DNA of 64,000 bases. It comes from Jiella soli (GTDB taxonomy: Bacteria; Pseudomonadota; Alphaproteobacteria; Rhizobiales; Rhizobiaceae). Numbering within the stretch: position 1 is the first letter of the stretch; each line of letters begins with the position of its first letter. A model generated the notes under the pieces. The model was not told the origin of the DNA. It made no database searches and saw only the letters and a program-made list of their open reading frames with translations. Position numbers and translations under genes: made by a program. Location of the stretch: assembly GCF_020615385.1 (NCBI RefSeq), contig NZ_JAJAVB010000032.1, forward strand, positions 169,988 through 233,987. Reading direction: 5' to 3'. This document shows positions 1 to 8,532 of the stretch, in pieces.

Positions 1-137
1 TCCGGCGGACGGGAAATGCCGGCGATCGACTGCTGCCTGAATCGCGAGATGCCGGTTACGCGGCTCTTGGCCCGTCGCGAGGGTCGCCCCGTGCCGCTTC
101 GGCGGACCAACCACGACAGACGAAAGGACGATGTAAG

Positions 138-776
138 ATGTCACTGAGGATCGGAGACACAGCACCCGATTTCGAGATCGAGACCACGCAGGGCCGCATT
201 CGCTTCCATGACTGGGCGAACGGATCCTGGGTCTTCTTCTTCTCCCATCCGGCGGACTTCACCCCGGTCTGTACGACTGAAATGGGTCGGACGGCTCAGC
301 TTGCGCCGGAATTCGAAAAGCGTGGCGTCAAACCGCTCGGCCTGTCGACCGACAGCGTCAAGGAGCATCTCGCCTGGATCTCCGACGTCGACGCGACACA
401 GAATACGACGCTGACCTTTCCGATCGTCGCCGACAAGGACAAGAAGGTCGCCGAGCTCTACGGCATGATCCATCCGGGCGAGGACGATACGGCGGCGGTG
501 AGAACCGTCTTCCTGATCGATCCCAAGATGAAGATCCGCCTGACCATGGCCTATCCGATGACGGTCGGTCGGAACTTCTCCGAAATCCTCAGGGCGATCG
601 ACGCGCTGCAGCTGACGGACCGGATGTCCGTCGCCTGTCCGGCGGACTGGAAGCCGGGGGACAGGGTGATCATCCGCCCGTCGCTGTCGGACGAAGAGGC
701 GAAGCGGCAGTTTCCGCAGGGCTTCGAGACGCTGCGGCCTTATCTCAGGCTGACCGATGTCGGCACCGCCGACTGA
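138..776 (+). CDS. 1-Cys peroxiredoxin (AhpC/TSA, Prx6-like)
   Basis: Thiol peroxidase of 212 residues that reduces hydrogen peroxide and organic hydroperoxides in the cytoplasm. The peroxidatic cysteine is C45 in the motif HPADFTPVCTTE, and the C-terminal segment around PADWKPGD is typical of the Prx6/1-Cys group, as is the length. The ATG at 138 follows a purine-rich GAAAGGAC stretch. A persulfide-dioxygenase-like gene follows 154 bases downstream on the same strand, separated by a stem-loop, so the two may form a reactive-sulfur/oxidant defence pair. That pairing is inferred from position only. Confidence 0.9.
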   Translation: MSLRIGDTAPDFEIETTQGRIRFHDWANGSWVFFFSHPADFTPVCTTEMGRTAQLAPEFEKRGVKPLGLSTDSVKEHLAWISDVDATQNTTLTFPIVADKDKKVAELYGMIHPGEDDTAAVRTVFLIDPKMKIRLTMAYPMTVGRNFSEILRAIDALQLTDRMSVACPADWKPGDRVIIRPSLSDEEAKRQFPQGFETLRPYLRLTDVGTAD

Positions 777-787
777 CGAGCATCAGG

Positions 788-821
788 CCGACGCCGCCGC
801 GCCCGGAGCGGGCGGCGTCGG
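788..821. other. intercistronic stem-loop
   Basis: A perfect 11-bp inverted repeat, CCGACGCCGCC at 788-798 and GGCGGCGTCGG at 811-821, with a 12-base loop. There is no T-tract after it, so it is more likely an mRNA-stabilising or attenuating hairpin between the peroxiredoxin and the next gene than a full terminator. Confidence 0.5.
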
Positions 822-930
822 AAATGACGCCCGCGAGCGGGCGCAGATGGGCTCTGCCGGCCCTTGGCCGCCGAACGGGTCAGGAAATCCGGCGAGCATC
901 CCACAGAACGACAAGGAGGAGGAAGTTACG

Positions 931-1815
931 ATGGCCTACCCCGTCCATCTCGACGTGAAGCCGAAGGTCAAGGGATTCTTCGACCCGGCGACCAACACGA
1001 TCAGCTATGTCGTAAAGGATCCGGCATCCGATGCCTGCGCCATCGTCGATTCCGTCATGGATATCGACTATGCGGCCGGCCGCATCAGCTACACCCATGC
1101 CGACGAGATCATCGCCTATGTCAGGTCCGAGGGTCTCAAGGTCGAGTGGCTGATCGAGACGCATGTTCATGCCGATCACCTCTCGGCCGCGCCTTACATC
1201 CAGGAGAAGCTCGGCGGCAAGCTCGGCATCGGCCGCAACATCACGGTCGTCCAGGACACCTTCGGCAAGATCTTCAACGAAGGGACAAAGTTCCAGCGCG
1301 ACGGCTCGCAGTTCGACCGGCTGTTCGACGACGGCGACATCTATTCGGTCGGCGAGATGGCCTGCGTGGCAATTCACACGCCCGGCCATACCCCCGCCTG
1401 CATGACCCATGTGATGGGCGACGCCGCCTTCGTAGGCGATACGCTGTTCATGCCCGATGGTGGCTCGGCGCGCGCCGACTTTCCGGGCGGCGACGCCGGC
1501 ACGCTCTACGACTCGATCCAGAAGGTGCTCGCTCTGCCGGACGAGACGCGGCTGTTCATGTGTCACGACTACGCTCCCAACGGCCGCGAAATCCGTTGGG
1601 AGACCACCGTCGGCGAGGAAAGGAAGCACAACATCCATGTCGGCGGCGGCAAGGCGAAAGAGGAATTCGTCAAATACCGCACCGAGCGAGATGCGACGCT
1701 GGGCATGCCGAAGCTGATCATCCCGTCGCTGCAGGTGAACATGAAGGCGGGCGCGCTGCCCGAGCCGGAAGACAACGGCATGCGCTATCTGAAGGTCCCC
1801 ATCGGGGCGCTGTAA
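931..1815 (+). CDS. metallo-beta-lactamase fold hydrolase, persulfide dioxygenase (ETHE1/Blh)-like
   Basis: Protein of 294 residues in the ETHE1/beta-lactamase-hydrolase-like group, whose studied members oxidise glutathione persulfide to sulfite. The metal site is complete: THVHADH (H78, H80, D82, H83), the HTPGHTP histidine, the Asp in FVGDTLFMPDGG, and the late MCHDY histidine. The start at 931 was chosen because GGAGGAGG lies just upstream; the open frame extends back to 757 but that part overlaps the peroxiredoxin end and the hairpin. With the upstream peroxiredoxin it suggests handling of reactive sulfur. Substrate specificity cannot be read from the sequence. Confidence 0.85.
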   Translation: MAYPVHLDVKPKVKGFFDPATNTISYVVKDPASDACAIVDSVMDIDYAAGRISYTHADEIIAYVRSEGLKVEWLIETHVHADHLSAAPYIQEKLGGKLGIGRNITVVQDTFGKIFNEGTKFQRDGSQFDRLFDDGDIYSVGEMACVAIHTPGHTPACMTHVMGDAAFVGDTLFMPDGGSARADFPGGDAGTLYDSIQKVLALPDETRLFMCHDYAPNGREIRWETTVGEERKHNIHVGGGKAKEEFVKYRTERDATLGMPKLIIPSLQVNMKAGALPEPEDNGMRYLKVPIGAL

Positions 1816-1850
1816 AGCTCCTCGGGACCGGCCGAGACGCTGGAAAATGG

Positions 1851-1878
1851 TCGCTGCGGGTCACGTGATCCGCAGCGA
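1851..1878. repeat. 28-bp near-perfect palindrome
   Basis: TCGCTGCGGG at 1851-1860 and its partner TCCGCAGCGA at 1869-1878 flank the central TCACGTGA, giving a 14+14 palindrome with one mismatched pair. It lies 35 bases after the metallo-hydrolase stop and upstream of the FadR-type promoter. It may be a terminator-like hairpin without a T-tract, or a dimeric protein-binding site; the sequence alone does not decide. Confidence 0.45.
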
Positions 1879-1950
1879 TCGTCATGTGAGAGAGGACGAT
1901 CCTGAGCGTTCCGGCCGGGCCGGATTTGAGGGGGACGGACACCAAGGCCG

Positions 1951-1979
1951 TTGACAGGAACCTCGCCAGCTTATCTGAT
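1951..1979 (+). promoter_or_regulatory. promoter of the FadR-type regulator/ABC operon
   Basis: A perfect TTGACA at 1951-1956, a 17-base spacer and TCTGAT at 1974-1979 form a sigma-70-like promoter. The -10 hexamer lies inside the palindromic operator at 1970-1989, so a bound repressor would block RNA polymerase directly. Confidence 0.55.
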
Positions 1980-1989
1980 GTCAGACAAG
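1970..1989. promoter_or_regulatory. palindromic operator, likely for the adjacent FadR-type regulator
   Basis: CTTATCTGATGTCAGACAAG is a 20-bp dyad, CTTrTCTGAy/rTCAGAyAAG, mismatched only at the two r/y position pairs. It overlaps the -10 hexamer and sits about 20 bases before the favoured start of the regulator gene, which fits negative autoregulation. The match to this particular regulator is inferred. Confidence 0.6.
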
Positions 1990-2009
1990 TCAGCCTCGGG
2001 AATTTCCTC

Positions 2010-2714
2010 GTGTCCGTCGGACTTGTCGCTCTTCCAAGGTCATACCGCACCGCCGATGCCGTGACGGCGCTCGGCGATTTCATCGCCCGTTCCGATCTGT
2101 CGCCCGGCGAGAAGCTTCCCTCGGAGCGCGAGATCATGGAGGCCCTCGGAGTCGGGCGCTCGACCGTCCGCGAGGCCGTGCGCCAGCTTCAGGCGCTGGG
2201 CGTGGTGCAGACACGCAAGGGGGTTGGCACTTTCCTTCTGACGCGGGTGAGCGGCAAGACGGTACATCTTCCGCTCCATCTCGAGACGGGAGAGCTGCGC
2301 GACGCGCTCCTGCAGACGCTGGAGGTTCGCCGCGGGCTGGAGGCGGAAGCGAGCGCCCTTGCCGCGACGCGGGCGACCGCCTCGGATCTGGAGCGGATGC
2401 GGCAGACGCTCGAGGAAATGGAGCGCGTGCATCTGGAACGGGGCACGGCCGGACGCGAAGACCTCGCCTTCCACCTCACCATCTACGACGCCAGCCGCAA
2501 CCCGCTGTTCCGCCAGCTTCTGGAGCAGATCCGCGAGGCGTTCGAGCACTTCTTCGAAAAGCCCTTCGACCGGCCGGACTTCGCCCGGCGATCCTTTCCC
2601 TTCCACCGCGAGCTCTTCGACGCGATCTCGGCTGGCGATGCCGAGACGGCGCGGGGAAAGACGCTGGCGATCCTCGACATCGTCGAGGAAGACATCAAGG
2701 ACATGTCCCGATGA
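2010..2714 (+). CDS. FadR/GntR-family transcriptional regulator (FCD domain)
   Basis: DNA-binding regulator with an N-terminal winged helix (GEKLPSEREIMEALGVGRSTVREAV) and a C-terminal all-helical FCD ligand-binding domain, typical of the FadR subfamily that senses organic acids or sugar acids. The open frame reaches back to a TTG at 1926, but a promoter and operator lie inside that extension, so GTG at 2010 (234 residues) is preferred; a weak GGGA precedes it. It overlaps the next gene by 4 bases and probably controls the PLP enzyme/ABC importer operon. Confidence 0.85.
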   Translation: MSVGLVALPRSYRTADAVTALGDFIARSDLSPGEKLPSEREIMEALGVGRSTVREAVRQLQALGVVQTRKGVGTFLLTRVSGKTVHLPLHLETGELRDALLQTLEVRRGLEAEASALAATRATASDLERMRQTLEEMERVHLERGTAGREDLAFHLTIYDASRNPLFRQLLEQIREAFEHFFEKPFDRPDFARRSFPFHRELFDAISAGDAETARGKTLAILDIVEEDIKDMSR

Positions 2715-3892
2715 CCGAGGAGGTCGATCTCGCCGAGGCCATGCGGATCGTCGCGCATGACGATCCCAATCCCTACGAGGCGGTCGTTCCGCCGATCGTG
2801 CAGACGTCGCTGTTCACCTTCAAATCCTATCAGGACATGGAGGAGACCTATCGCGGGCTGAAGGTGCGGCCGACCTATTCGCGCGGGCTGAATCCGACCG
2901 TGCGCATCTTCGAGGAGAAGCTCGCCGAACTCGAGCGGGCCGAGGATGCGCTGGGCTTTGCCAGCGGCATGGCCGCGATCTCCTCGACGGTGCTGACCTT
3001 CGTCGAGCCCGGCGACAGGATTGTCTGCGTGCGCCACGTCTATCCGGACGCCTATCGCCTGTTCGAAGGGCTGATGAAGCGGCTGAAGGTCGAGGTCACC
3101 TATGTCGACGGCCGCGATCTCGATCAGGTCGCCGCGGCGTTGCCGGGTGCGCGGCTCTTCTACATGGAGAGCCCGACCAGCTGGGTGATGGAGACCCACG
3201 ACGTTTCGACCCTGGCGGCGCTGGCGCGCGAGCATGGCGCGGTGTCGGTGATCGACAATTCCTGGGCTTCGCCGATCTTCCAGACGCCGGTCGCGCTCGG
3301 CTGCGATCTCGTGCTGCATTCGGCGTCGAAATATCTCGGCGGCCACAGCGACGTCGTCGCCGGCGTCGTCGCCGGATCCCGCGAGCTGATCGGCCGCATC
3401 CGCTCGGGCGCGCTGCCCTATCTCGGCGGCAAGCTCTCGCCCTTCGACGCCTGGCTGCTCATCCGCGGGCTGCGGACCCTGCCGATCCGCATGAAGGCGC
3501 ACGAGGTGGCGGCGCTCGACATCGCCCGGCGGCTCGCCGCCCATCCCGCCGTCGCCTCCGTGCAGCATCCCCGGCTCGTCGGCAACGCGCTGCCGAAGGG
3601 GCTGAGCGGAACCTCCGGCCTGTTCTCCTTCACGTTCAAGGAGGGGATCGACATTCCCGCCTTCGCCGATGCGCTGACGGTGTTCAGCCTGGGCGTGAGC
3701 TGGGGCGGGCATGAGAGCCTGGCTGTGCCAGGCAGGGTGGTTCGGGCGCAGGCGGCTGGGCCCAACCCCGCGCTCGCCTTCGGCATAGATGAGAATTCGG
3801 TGCGGCTGCATGTCGGCCTGGAGGGGGCCGATCTGCTTTGGCGGGATCTCGAGGCGGCGATCGGCGCCGGCCTCGGCGACCGCGACAGGTGA
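2711..3892 (+). CDS. PLP-dependent cystathionine beta-lyase/gamma-synthase family enzyme
   Basis: Cys/Met-metabolism PLP enzyme of 393 residues, the normal family length. The PLP lysine is K207 in HSASKYLGGHSD, and the cofactor-binding FASGMAAI (84-90) and the DNSWASP segment are present. Known relatives catalyse C-S bond cleavage or gamma-replacement on cystathionine, homocysteine or similar thioethers. Overlap with the regulator and linkage to a CUT1-type ABC importer is unusual and suggests that the imported compound, not biosynthetic cystathionine, is its substrate. That is inference; the residues do not distinguish lyase from synthase. Confidence 0.8.
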   Translation: MTEEVDLAEAMRIVAHDDPNPYEAVVPPIVQTSLFTFKSYQDMEETYRGLKVRPTYSRGLNPTVRIFEEKLAELERAEDALGFASGMAAISSTVLTFVEPGDRIVCVRHVYPDAYRLFEGLMKRLKVEVTYVDGRDLDQVAAALPGARLFYMESPTSWVMETHDVSTLAALAREHGAVSVIDNSWASPIFQTPVALGCDLVLHSASKYLGGHSDVVAGVVAGSRELIGRIRSGALPYLGGKLSPFDAWLLIRGLRTLPIRMKAHEVAALDIARRLAAHPAVASVQHPRLVGNALPKGLSGTSGLFSFTFKEGIDIPAFADALTVFSLGVSWGGHESLAVPGRVVRAQAAGPNPALAFGIDENSVRLHVGLEGADLLWRDLEAAIGAGLGDRDR

Positions 3893-3932
3893 AGACAGAC
3901 GGCGATCGGGATTAACGAGAAGGAGGGAAGTG

Positions 3933-5189
3933 ATGAAGAAACTGCTTTTGGCCGCGACCATGCTGGCCGGAATGGCGATGCCGGGTCATGCCGACACGGT
4001 GCTGAAGCTGACCGAGGTGATCACCAGCCCGGAGCGGACCGAGACGCTGAAGAGCCTCGTCGACAAGTTCGAGACCGAAAACCCGGGCACGACGGTCGAG
4101 ATCACCTCGCTGCCCTGGGGCGAGGCCTTCGAGAAGTTCGCGACGATGGTCTCGGCCGGCGAGACGCCGGATGTCGTCGAGATGCCGGACACCTGGCTCG
4201 CGCTCTATGGTAAGAACGGCGCGCTCGAGAACCTCGAGCCATACCTCAAGGACTGGCAGTACACGTCCGACCTCAACGACCGCGCCCTGGAGTTCGGACG
4301 CGCCGTCGACAAGACCGCCTACACGCTGCCCTATGGCTTCTATCTGCGCGCGCTCTTCTACAACAAGGCGCTGTTCAAGGACGCCGGCGTCGAAAACCCG
4401 CCGAAGACGCTCGCCGAGTTCCACCACATCGCGGCGAAGGTCGCCAAGCTCCCGGGCAAGTCGGGCTATTGCCTGCGCGGCGGTCCGGGCGGCCTCAACG
4501 GCTGGGTGATGTTCGGCGCGACCATGGCCGGCAGCAACGAGTTCTTCAAGGACGACGGCACCTCCACCTTCGCCGATCCCGGCTGGGTGAAGGGCCTCGC
4601 CTTCCTGATCGACATGTACAAGGACGGGCTGGCGCCGAAGGACTCCGTCAACTGGGGCTTCAACGAGATCGTCGCGGGCTTCTATTCCGGAACCTGCGCC
4701 ATGCTCGACCAGGATCCGGACGCGCTGATCGCGATCGACCAGCGCATGAAGGAGGACGAATACGGCGTCGCGCCGATGCCGAAGGGGCCGGACGGCAAGG
4801 CCTTCCCGACCATCGGCTATGCCGGCTGGTCGATGTTCGCCAACAGCGAGCACAAGGACCTCGCCTGGAAGCTGATTGCGACGCTCGAAGGGCCCGAGGG
4901 CAACATCGCCTGGAACAAGCGGACGGGGGCGCTGCCCGTGCTGAAGTCGGCAGAGAGCGACCCGTTCTACGCCCAGGACAAGTTCAAGGGCTGGTTCGAG
5001 GAACTCAACGATCCCGACGTGCACCCGACCATGATGCCGACGGATCTGGAAGAGTTCGCCTTCTTCAAGGACTCGCTCGTCATCAAGACCAGCCAACAGG
5101 CGCTGCTCGGGCAGATCACGCCGGAAGAACTCGGCCAGGAATGGGCGGACTATCTGACCGCCGCCAAGCAGAAGCAGATGGGCAAATGA
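3933..5189 (+). CDS. ABC transporter substrate-binding protein (CUT1, family 1)
   Basis: Periplasmic receptor of 418 residues with a Sec signal peptide (MKKLLLAATMLAGMAMPGHA, cleavage after AHA-like GHA). The mature part has the family-1 carbohydrate-binding pattern (KFETENPGTTVEI, DVVEMPDTW, LPYGFYLRALFYNKALFKDAG). ATG at 3933 follows a good AAGGAGGGAAG site. It is followed by two MalF/MalG-type permeases and a MalK-type ATPase. The family usually binds oligosaccharides, glycerol phosphate or related polar compounds; the linked lyase hints at a sulfur-containing or amino-acid-conjugated ligand. Confidence 0.88.
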   Translation: MKKLLLAATMLAGMAMPGHADTVLKLTEVITSPERTETLKSLVDKFETENPGTTVEITSLPWGEAFEKFATMVSAGETPDVVEMPDTWLALYGKNGALENLEPYLKDWQYTSDLNDRALEFGRAVDKTAYTLPYGFYLRALFYNKALFKDAGVENPPKTLAEFHHIAAKVAKLPGKSGYCLRGGPGGLNGWVMFGATMAGSNEFFKDDGTSTFADPGWVKGLAFLIDMYKDGLAPKDSVNWGFNEIVAGFYSGTCAMLDQDPDALIAIDQRMKEDEYGVAPMPKGPDGKAFPTIGYAGWSMFANSEHKDLAWKLIATLEGPEGNIAWNKRTGALPVLKSAESDPFYAQDKFKGWFEELNDPDVHPTMMPTDLEEFAFFKDSLVIKTSQQALLGQITPEELGQEWADYLTAAKQKQMGK

Positions 5190-5225
5190 TGAAGCTCGCG
5201 GACGGGTAGGGGCGATCCGTCCGGT

Positions 5226-5262
5226 GTCCCGGGAGCCGGAGCCAGCCACCGGCCCCCGGGAC
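5226..5262. other. stem-loop after the substrate-binding protein gene
   Basis: GTCCCGGGAGCCGG at 5226-5239 pairs with CCGGCCCCCGGGAC at 5249-5262 with one mismatch and a 9-base loop. No T-tract follows. Such hairpins after binding-protein genes commonly protect the upstream message and keep binding protein in excess over permease; that role is inferred. Confidence 0.5.
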
Positions 5263-5306
5263 GCAGCAGCCTTTCTCCGCACAGTCTTCCCGAGCATGAT
5301 GTCACG

Positions 5307-6245
5307 GTGGCGATGACCGCAAGCAGTTCAACCGCAGCCGCAAGGCGGCGCCGCAGCCCGCGAAATCGGTTCGGCGCCATGGCCGAGCCCTATCTCTACA
5401 GCGCGCCGGCGGTGATCCTCGTGGCCACCGTCATGCTGGTGCCGCTGGTCATCGGCATGACCTACGCGTTTCGCGACATTCGCCTGCTCAATCCGTTCAG
5501 CGGCGGCTTCGTCGGGCTGGCCAATTTCCAGAAGCTCGCCAGCGATGCCGACTTCTTCTTGGCGCTGAAGAACACCGTCTTCTGGACCGCCACCTCGGTG
5601 TTTTTCCAGTTCACCCTCGGCCTGATCCTGGCGCTTCTGCTGAACCGGCCCTTCGTTGGGCGCGGCATCGTGCAGGCGCTGGTCTTCCTGCCCTGGGCGG
5701 TGCCGAGCTTCCTGTCTGGCCTCGATTGGGCCTGGCTGTTCAATCCGGTGGTTGGGCCGATCCCGCATTGGCTCGTGGCGCTCGGGCTGATGGCCGAGCC
5801 GGTGAACATCCTCTCCGACCCGGACCACGCCATGTGGGGACCGATCGTCGCGAATGTCTGGTGGGGCATTCCCTTCTTCGCCATCACCATGCTGGCCGCT
5901 CTGCAATCCATCCCGCGCGACATCTACGAGGCTGCGGCGATCGACGGGGCGGGCGCGATCGAACGATTCCGCTCGATCACCCTGCCGTTCCTGGCGCCGA
6001 CGATCGCCATCGCGGTCCTCCTGCGTACGGTCTGGATCGCCAATTTCGCCGACCTCATCGTGGTTATGACCAAGGGTGGCCCGGCCGACCAGACGCAGAT
6101 CGTCGCCAGCTATATCTTCACGACGGCCTTCCGCCGTCTCGACTTCGGCTACGCATCGGCAATCGCGATGGTGCTCCTCGTTCTCCTGATGATCTATTCG
6201 CTGCTGATCGTGATCCTTCGGCAGACGCTCCTGGCGCGGTCGTGA
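5307..6245 (+). CDS. ABC transporter permease, MalF-type
   Basis: Inner-membrane permease of up to 312 residues with about six hydrophobic segments and the cytoplasmic EAA loop that docks the ATPase (YEAAAIDGAGAIERFRSITLPFL). Start could be GTG 5307 or ATG 5313; the Arg/Ser-rich first 28 residues lie on the cytoplasmic side. It pairs with the next gene to make the heterodimeric channel of the CUT1 importer. Confidence 0.88.
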   Translation: MAMTASSSTAAARRRRSPRNRFGAMAEPYLYSAPAVILVATVMLVPLVIGMTYAFRDIRLLNPFSGGFVGLANFQKLASDADFFLALKNTVFWTATSVFFQFTLGLILALLLNRPFVGRGIVQALVFLPWAVPSFLSGLDWAWLFNPVVGPIPHWLVALGLMAEPVNILSDPDHAMWGPIVANVWWGIPFFAITMLAALQSIPRDIYEAAAIDGAGAIERFRSITLPFLAPTIAIAVLLRTVWIANFADLIVVMTKGGPADQTQIVASYIFTTAFRRLDFGYASAIAMVLLVLLMIYSLLIVILRQTLLARS

Positions 6246-6247
6246 CC

Positions 6248-7087
6248 ATGGCGCGCGTCGATAAGCGTATCCTCGGTCTTGTCGCCCACAGACTGGCGAT
6301 CTTCGCCTATGTCGTCGTGGCGCTCTTCCCGCTTTTCTGGCTTCTGAAGGTCTCGGTCACCCCGACACGGCTCCTCTATTCGGAAGGCGTCAGACTCTGG
6401 CCGTCGGAGATGACCTTCGCGCACTATGCCTTCGTCATCGAGAACAGCTCGTTTCCACAGTTCTTCAAGAACAGTCTGATTGTCTCGCTCTCGACGGCCG
6501 CGATCGTCACGCTGGTCGCCGCGGGAGCGGGCTATGCGATGTCGCGGTTTTCCTTCCGCGGCAAGCTGTGGCTCGTCGGCCTGCTGCTCGTCACCCAGAT
6601 GTTCCCGCTGGTGATGCTGATCGCGCCGATCTTCAGGATCCTGTCGAGCGTCGGCCTGACCAACAGCCTGACCGGCCTGATCCTCGTCTATACCGCCTTC
6701 AACGTGCCCTTCGCGGTCTTCCTGATGCAATCCTTCTTCGATTCCATCCCGAAGGATCTCGAAGAGGCCGCGATGATCGATGGGGCGAGCCGCTTCATGG
6801 CCTTCCGCCAGATCATCGTGCCACTGACGCTACCTGGCATGGCGGCGACGCTCGGCTTCGTCTTCACCGCCGCCTGGAGCGAGCTTCTCTTTGCGCTGAT
6901 GCTGATCTCCAAGACGGATGTCAGCACCTTTCCCGTCGGCCTGTTGTCCTTCGTCTCGAAGTTCGGCGTCGACTTCGGGCAGATGATGGCGGCCGGCGTC
7001 CTGGCGCTCATCCCCGCCGTCCTGTTCTTCCTTCTGATCCAGCGCTTCCTCGTGCAGGGCCTGACGGCCGGCGCGGTGAAGGGCTGA
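6248..7087 (+). CDS. ABC transporter permease, MalG-type
   Basis: Second permease, 279 residues, six predicted membrane segments and the EAA motif (LEEAAMIDGASRFMAFRQIIVPLTLPG). ATG 6248 follows the preceding stop by two bases, so translation is probably coupled. It forms the membrane channel with the MalF-type partner. Confidence 0.88.
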   Translation: MARVDKRILGLVAHRLAIFAYVVVALFPLFWLLKVSVTPTRLLYSEGVRLWPSEMTFAHYAFVIENSSFPQFFKNSLIVSLSTAAIVTLVAAGAGYAMSRFSFRGKLWLVGLLLVTQMFPLVMLIAPIFRILSSVGLTNSLTGLILVYTAFNVPFAVFLMQSFFDSIPKDLEEAAMIDGASRFMAFRQIIVPLTLPGMAATLGFVFTAAWSELLFALMLISKTDVSTFPVGLLSFVSKFGVDFGQMMAAGVLALIPAVLFFLLIQRFLVQGLTAGAVKG

Positions 7088-7100
7088 GGAGCGTTCCACC

Positions 7101-8183
7101 ATGTCCGCAATCGACATCCGTCAGGTACGCAAGTCCTTCCACAATCTGGAAGTCCTGCACTCCGTCGATCTGTCCATCGGCAAGGGGGAATTCATCGTCC
7201 TCGTCGGTCCCTCCGGCTGCGGAAAGTCGACGCTCCTGCGCATGATCGCGGGCCTGGAGGAGGTCACCGGCGGCGACATCGTGATCGGCGGCAGGCTGGT
7301 CAACGATCTGGCGCCGCGCGAGCGCAATCTCGCGATGGTCTTTCAGTCCTACGCCCTCTACCCGCATATGACCGTCGCCGGGAACATGAGCTACAGCCTG
7401 CGTCTGCGCAAATTTGCAAAGGACAAGATAGAGGCGGCGGTCGCCGGCGCGGCCGGGATCCTCGGCCTCACGGACTTGCGGGAGCGCCGCCCGCGGCAGC
7501 TTTCCGGCGGCCAGCGCCAGCGCGTCGCCATGGGCCGCGCGATCGTGCGGGAGCCGCAGGCCTTCCTATGGGACGAGCCGCTGTCCAACCTCGACGCGCG
7601 GCTGCGCGAGCAGATGCGGGCCGAGATCAAGAAGCTTCACCAGCGCCTCGGGGCGACCTCGATCTACGTCACCCATGACCAGATCGAGGCGATGACGCTG
7701 GCCGACCGGATCGTCGCCATGGAATCCGGCACGATCCAGCAGATCGGCTCGCCGGCCGATCTCTACGACAGGCCGGCCAATCTCTTCGTCGCCGGCTTCA
7801 TCGGCTCTCCGGCGATGAACTTCCTCGGGGCGGATTGCGCCGTGGCGGGCGAGGGGCGGACATGCCTCGTCGCCGACGACGGCCCGCGCTTCGAAATCGC
7901 CGGCCTGACCGGAGACCCTTCGGGCGGCCGCGTGACGCTCGGCATAAGGCCCGAGCACGTCCTTCTCGGCGATGCGGCCGGGGAAGGCGCGAGCGACGCC
8001 GAGGTCGATCTCGTCGAGCCGACCGGCATGGGCGCGATCGTCCATTTCCGCTTTCGCGAGACCAGCCACAAGGCCTACCATCTGGGACGAGCCGAGTGGC
8101 GGCCGGGCGACCGCATCAAGGTCCGTCTTCCGGCAGATCGGCTGCATCTCTTCGCCGCCGAGGACGGACGCCGGATCAACTAG
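7101..8183 (+). CDS. ABC transporter ATP-binding protein, MalK/UgpC-type
   Basis: ATPase of 360 residues. Walker A is GPSGCGKST, the signature LSGGQRQR, and Walker B FLWDEPLSNLD with the following H-loop VTHDQ. The C-terminal 120 residues form the OB-fold (TOBE) regulatory domain typical of CUT1 ATPases (LGIRPEHV). It is the last gene of the operon that begins with the FadR-type regulator. Confidence 0.9.
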   Translation: MSAIDIRQVRKSFHNLEVLHSVDLSIGKGEFIVLVGPSGCGKSTLLRMIAGLEEVTGGDIVIGGRLVNDLAPRERNLAMVFQSYALYPHMTVAGNMSYSLRLRKFAKDKIEAAVAGAAGILGLTDLRERRPRQLSGGQRQRVAMGRAIVREPQAFLWDEPLSNLDARLREQMRAEIKKLHQRLGATSIYVTHDQIEAMTLADRIVAMESGTIQQIGSPADLYDRPANLFVAGFIGSPAMNFLGADCAVAGEGRTCLVADDGPRFEIAGLTGDPSGGRVTLGIRPEHVLLGDAAGEGASDAEVDLVEPTGMGAIVHFRFRETSHKAYHLGRAEWRPGDRIKVRLPADRLHLFAAEDGRRIN

Positions 8184-8259
8184 CGGGCCGGTTCTACCGG
8201 CGGGCGCCGGCGAGCCTGTCCGGGTTGGAGCAGAGCCTGAGGAGATCGTCCGTCGTGCG

Positions 8260-8532
8260 TCAGAAACGGCCGGTCGGATCCTGACCGTCAGCCTGCAGGG
8301 CCGCCACGAGATCGTCGGTGTCGACAGGGAGCATCCGGACGCGGTTCGAACGCACCGAAATGGCTGGAAGTTGAAGCGTCAGGGATCGGCGATAGGCCGA
8401 GAACGACAGTCCGGGGATCTCTTCGCTCTCGATCAGGACACGATACGTGCCAGCCGGAAGCGACATATCGGCGGATGCGAGACGAAATGCCTTCTCGAAA
8501 GTCAGCATCGTTTCCCTGGATCGGTCTGCCAT
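8260..8532 (-). CDS. small conserved-looking hypothetical protein (90 aa)
   Basis: Product of 90 residues, beginning MADRSRETMLTFEKAFRL and containing the beta-rich stretch LPAGTYRVLIESEEIPGLSF. An AGGA site precedes the ATG at 8532, and coding-type third-position bias is clear here but fades upstream, which is why the longer open frame to 8886 was not used. It resembles short hypothetical proteins of alphaproteobacteria as I remember them, with no known function. No signal peptide or membrane segment is visible. It lies downstream of the cold-shock gene on the same strand. Confidence 0.55.
   Translation of the reverse strand: MADRSRETMLTFEKAFRLASADMSLPAGTYRVLIESEEIPGLSFSAYRRSLTLQLPAISVRSNRVRMLPVDTDDLVAALQADGQDPTGRF

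Noticed and set aside
757-930. N-terminal extension of the metallo-beta-lactamase protein
   Set aside because: It overlaps the peroxiredoxin stop and a hairpin, has no domain, and a strong ribosome site sits before ATG 931.
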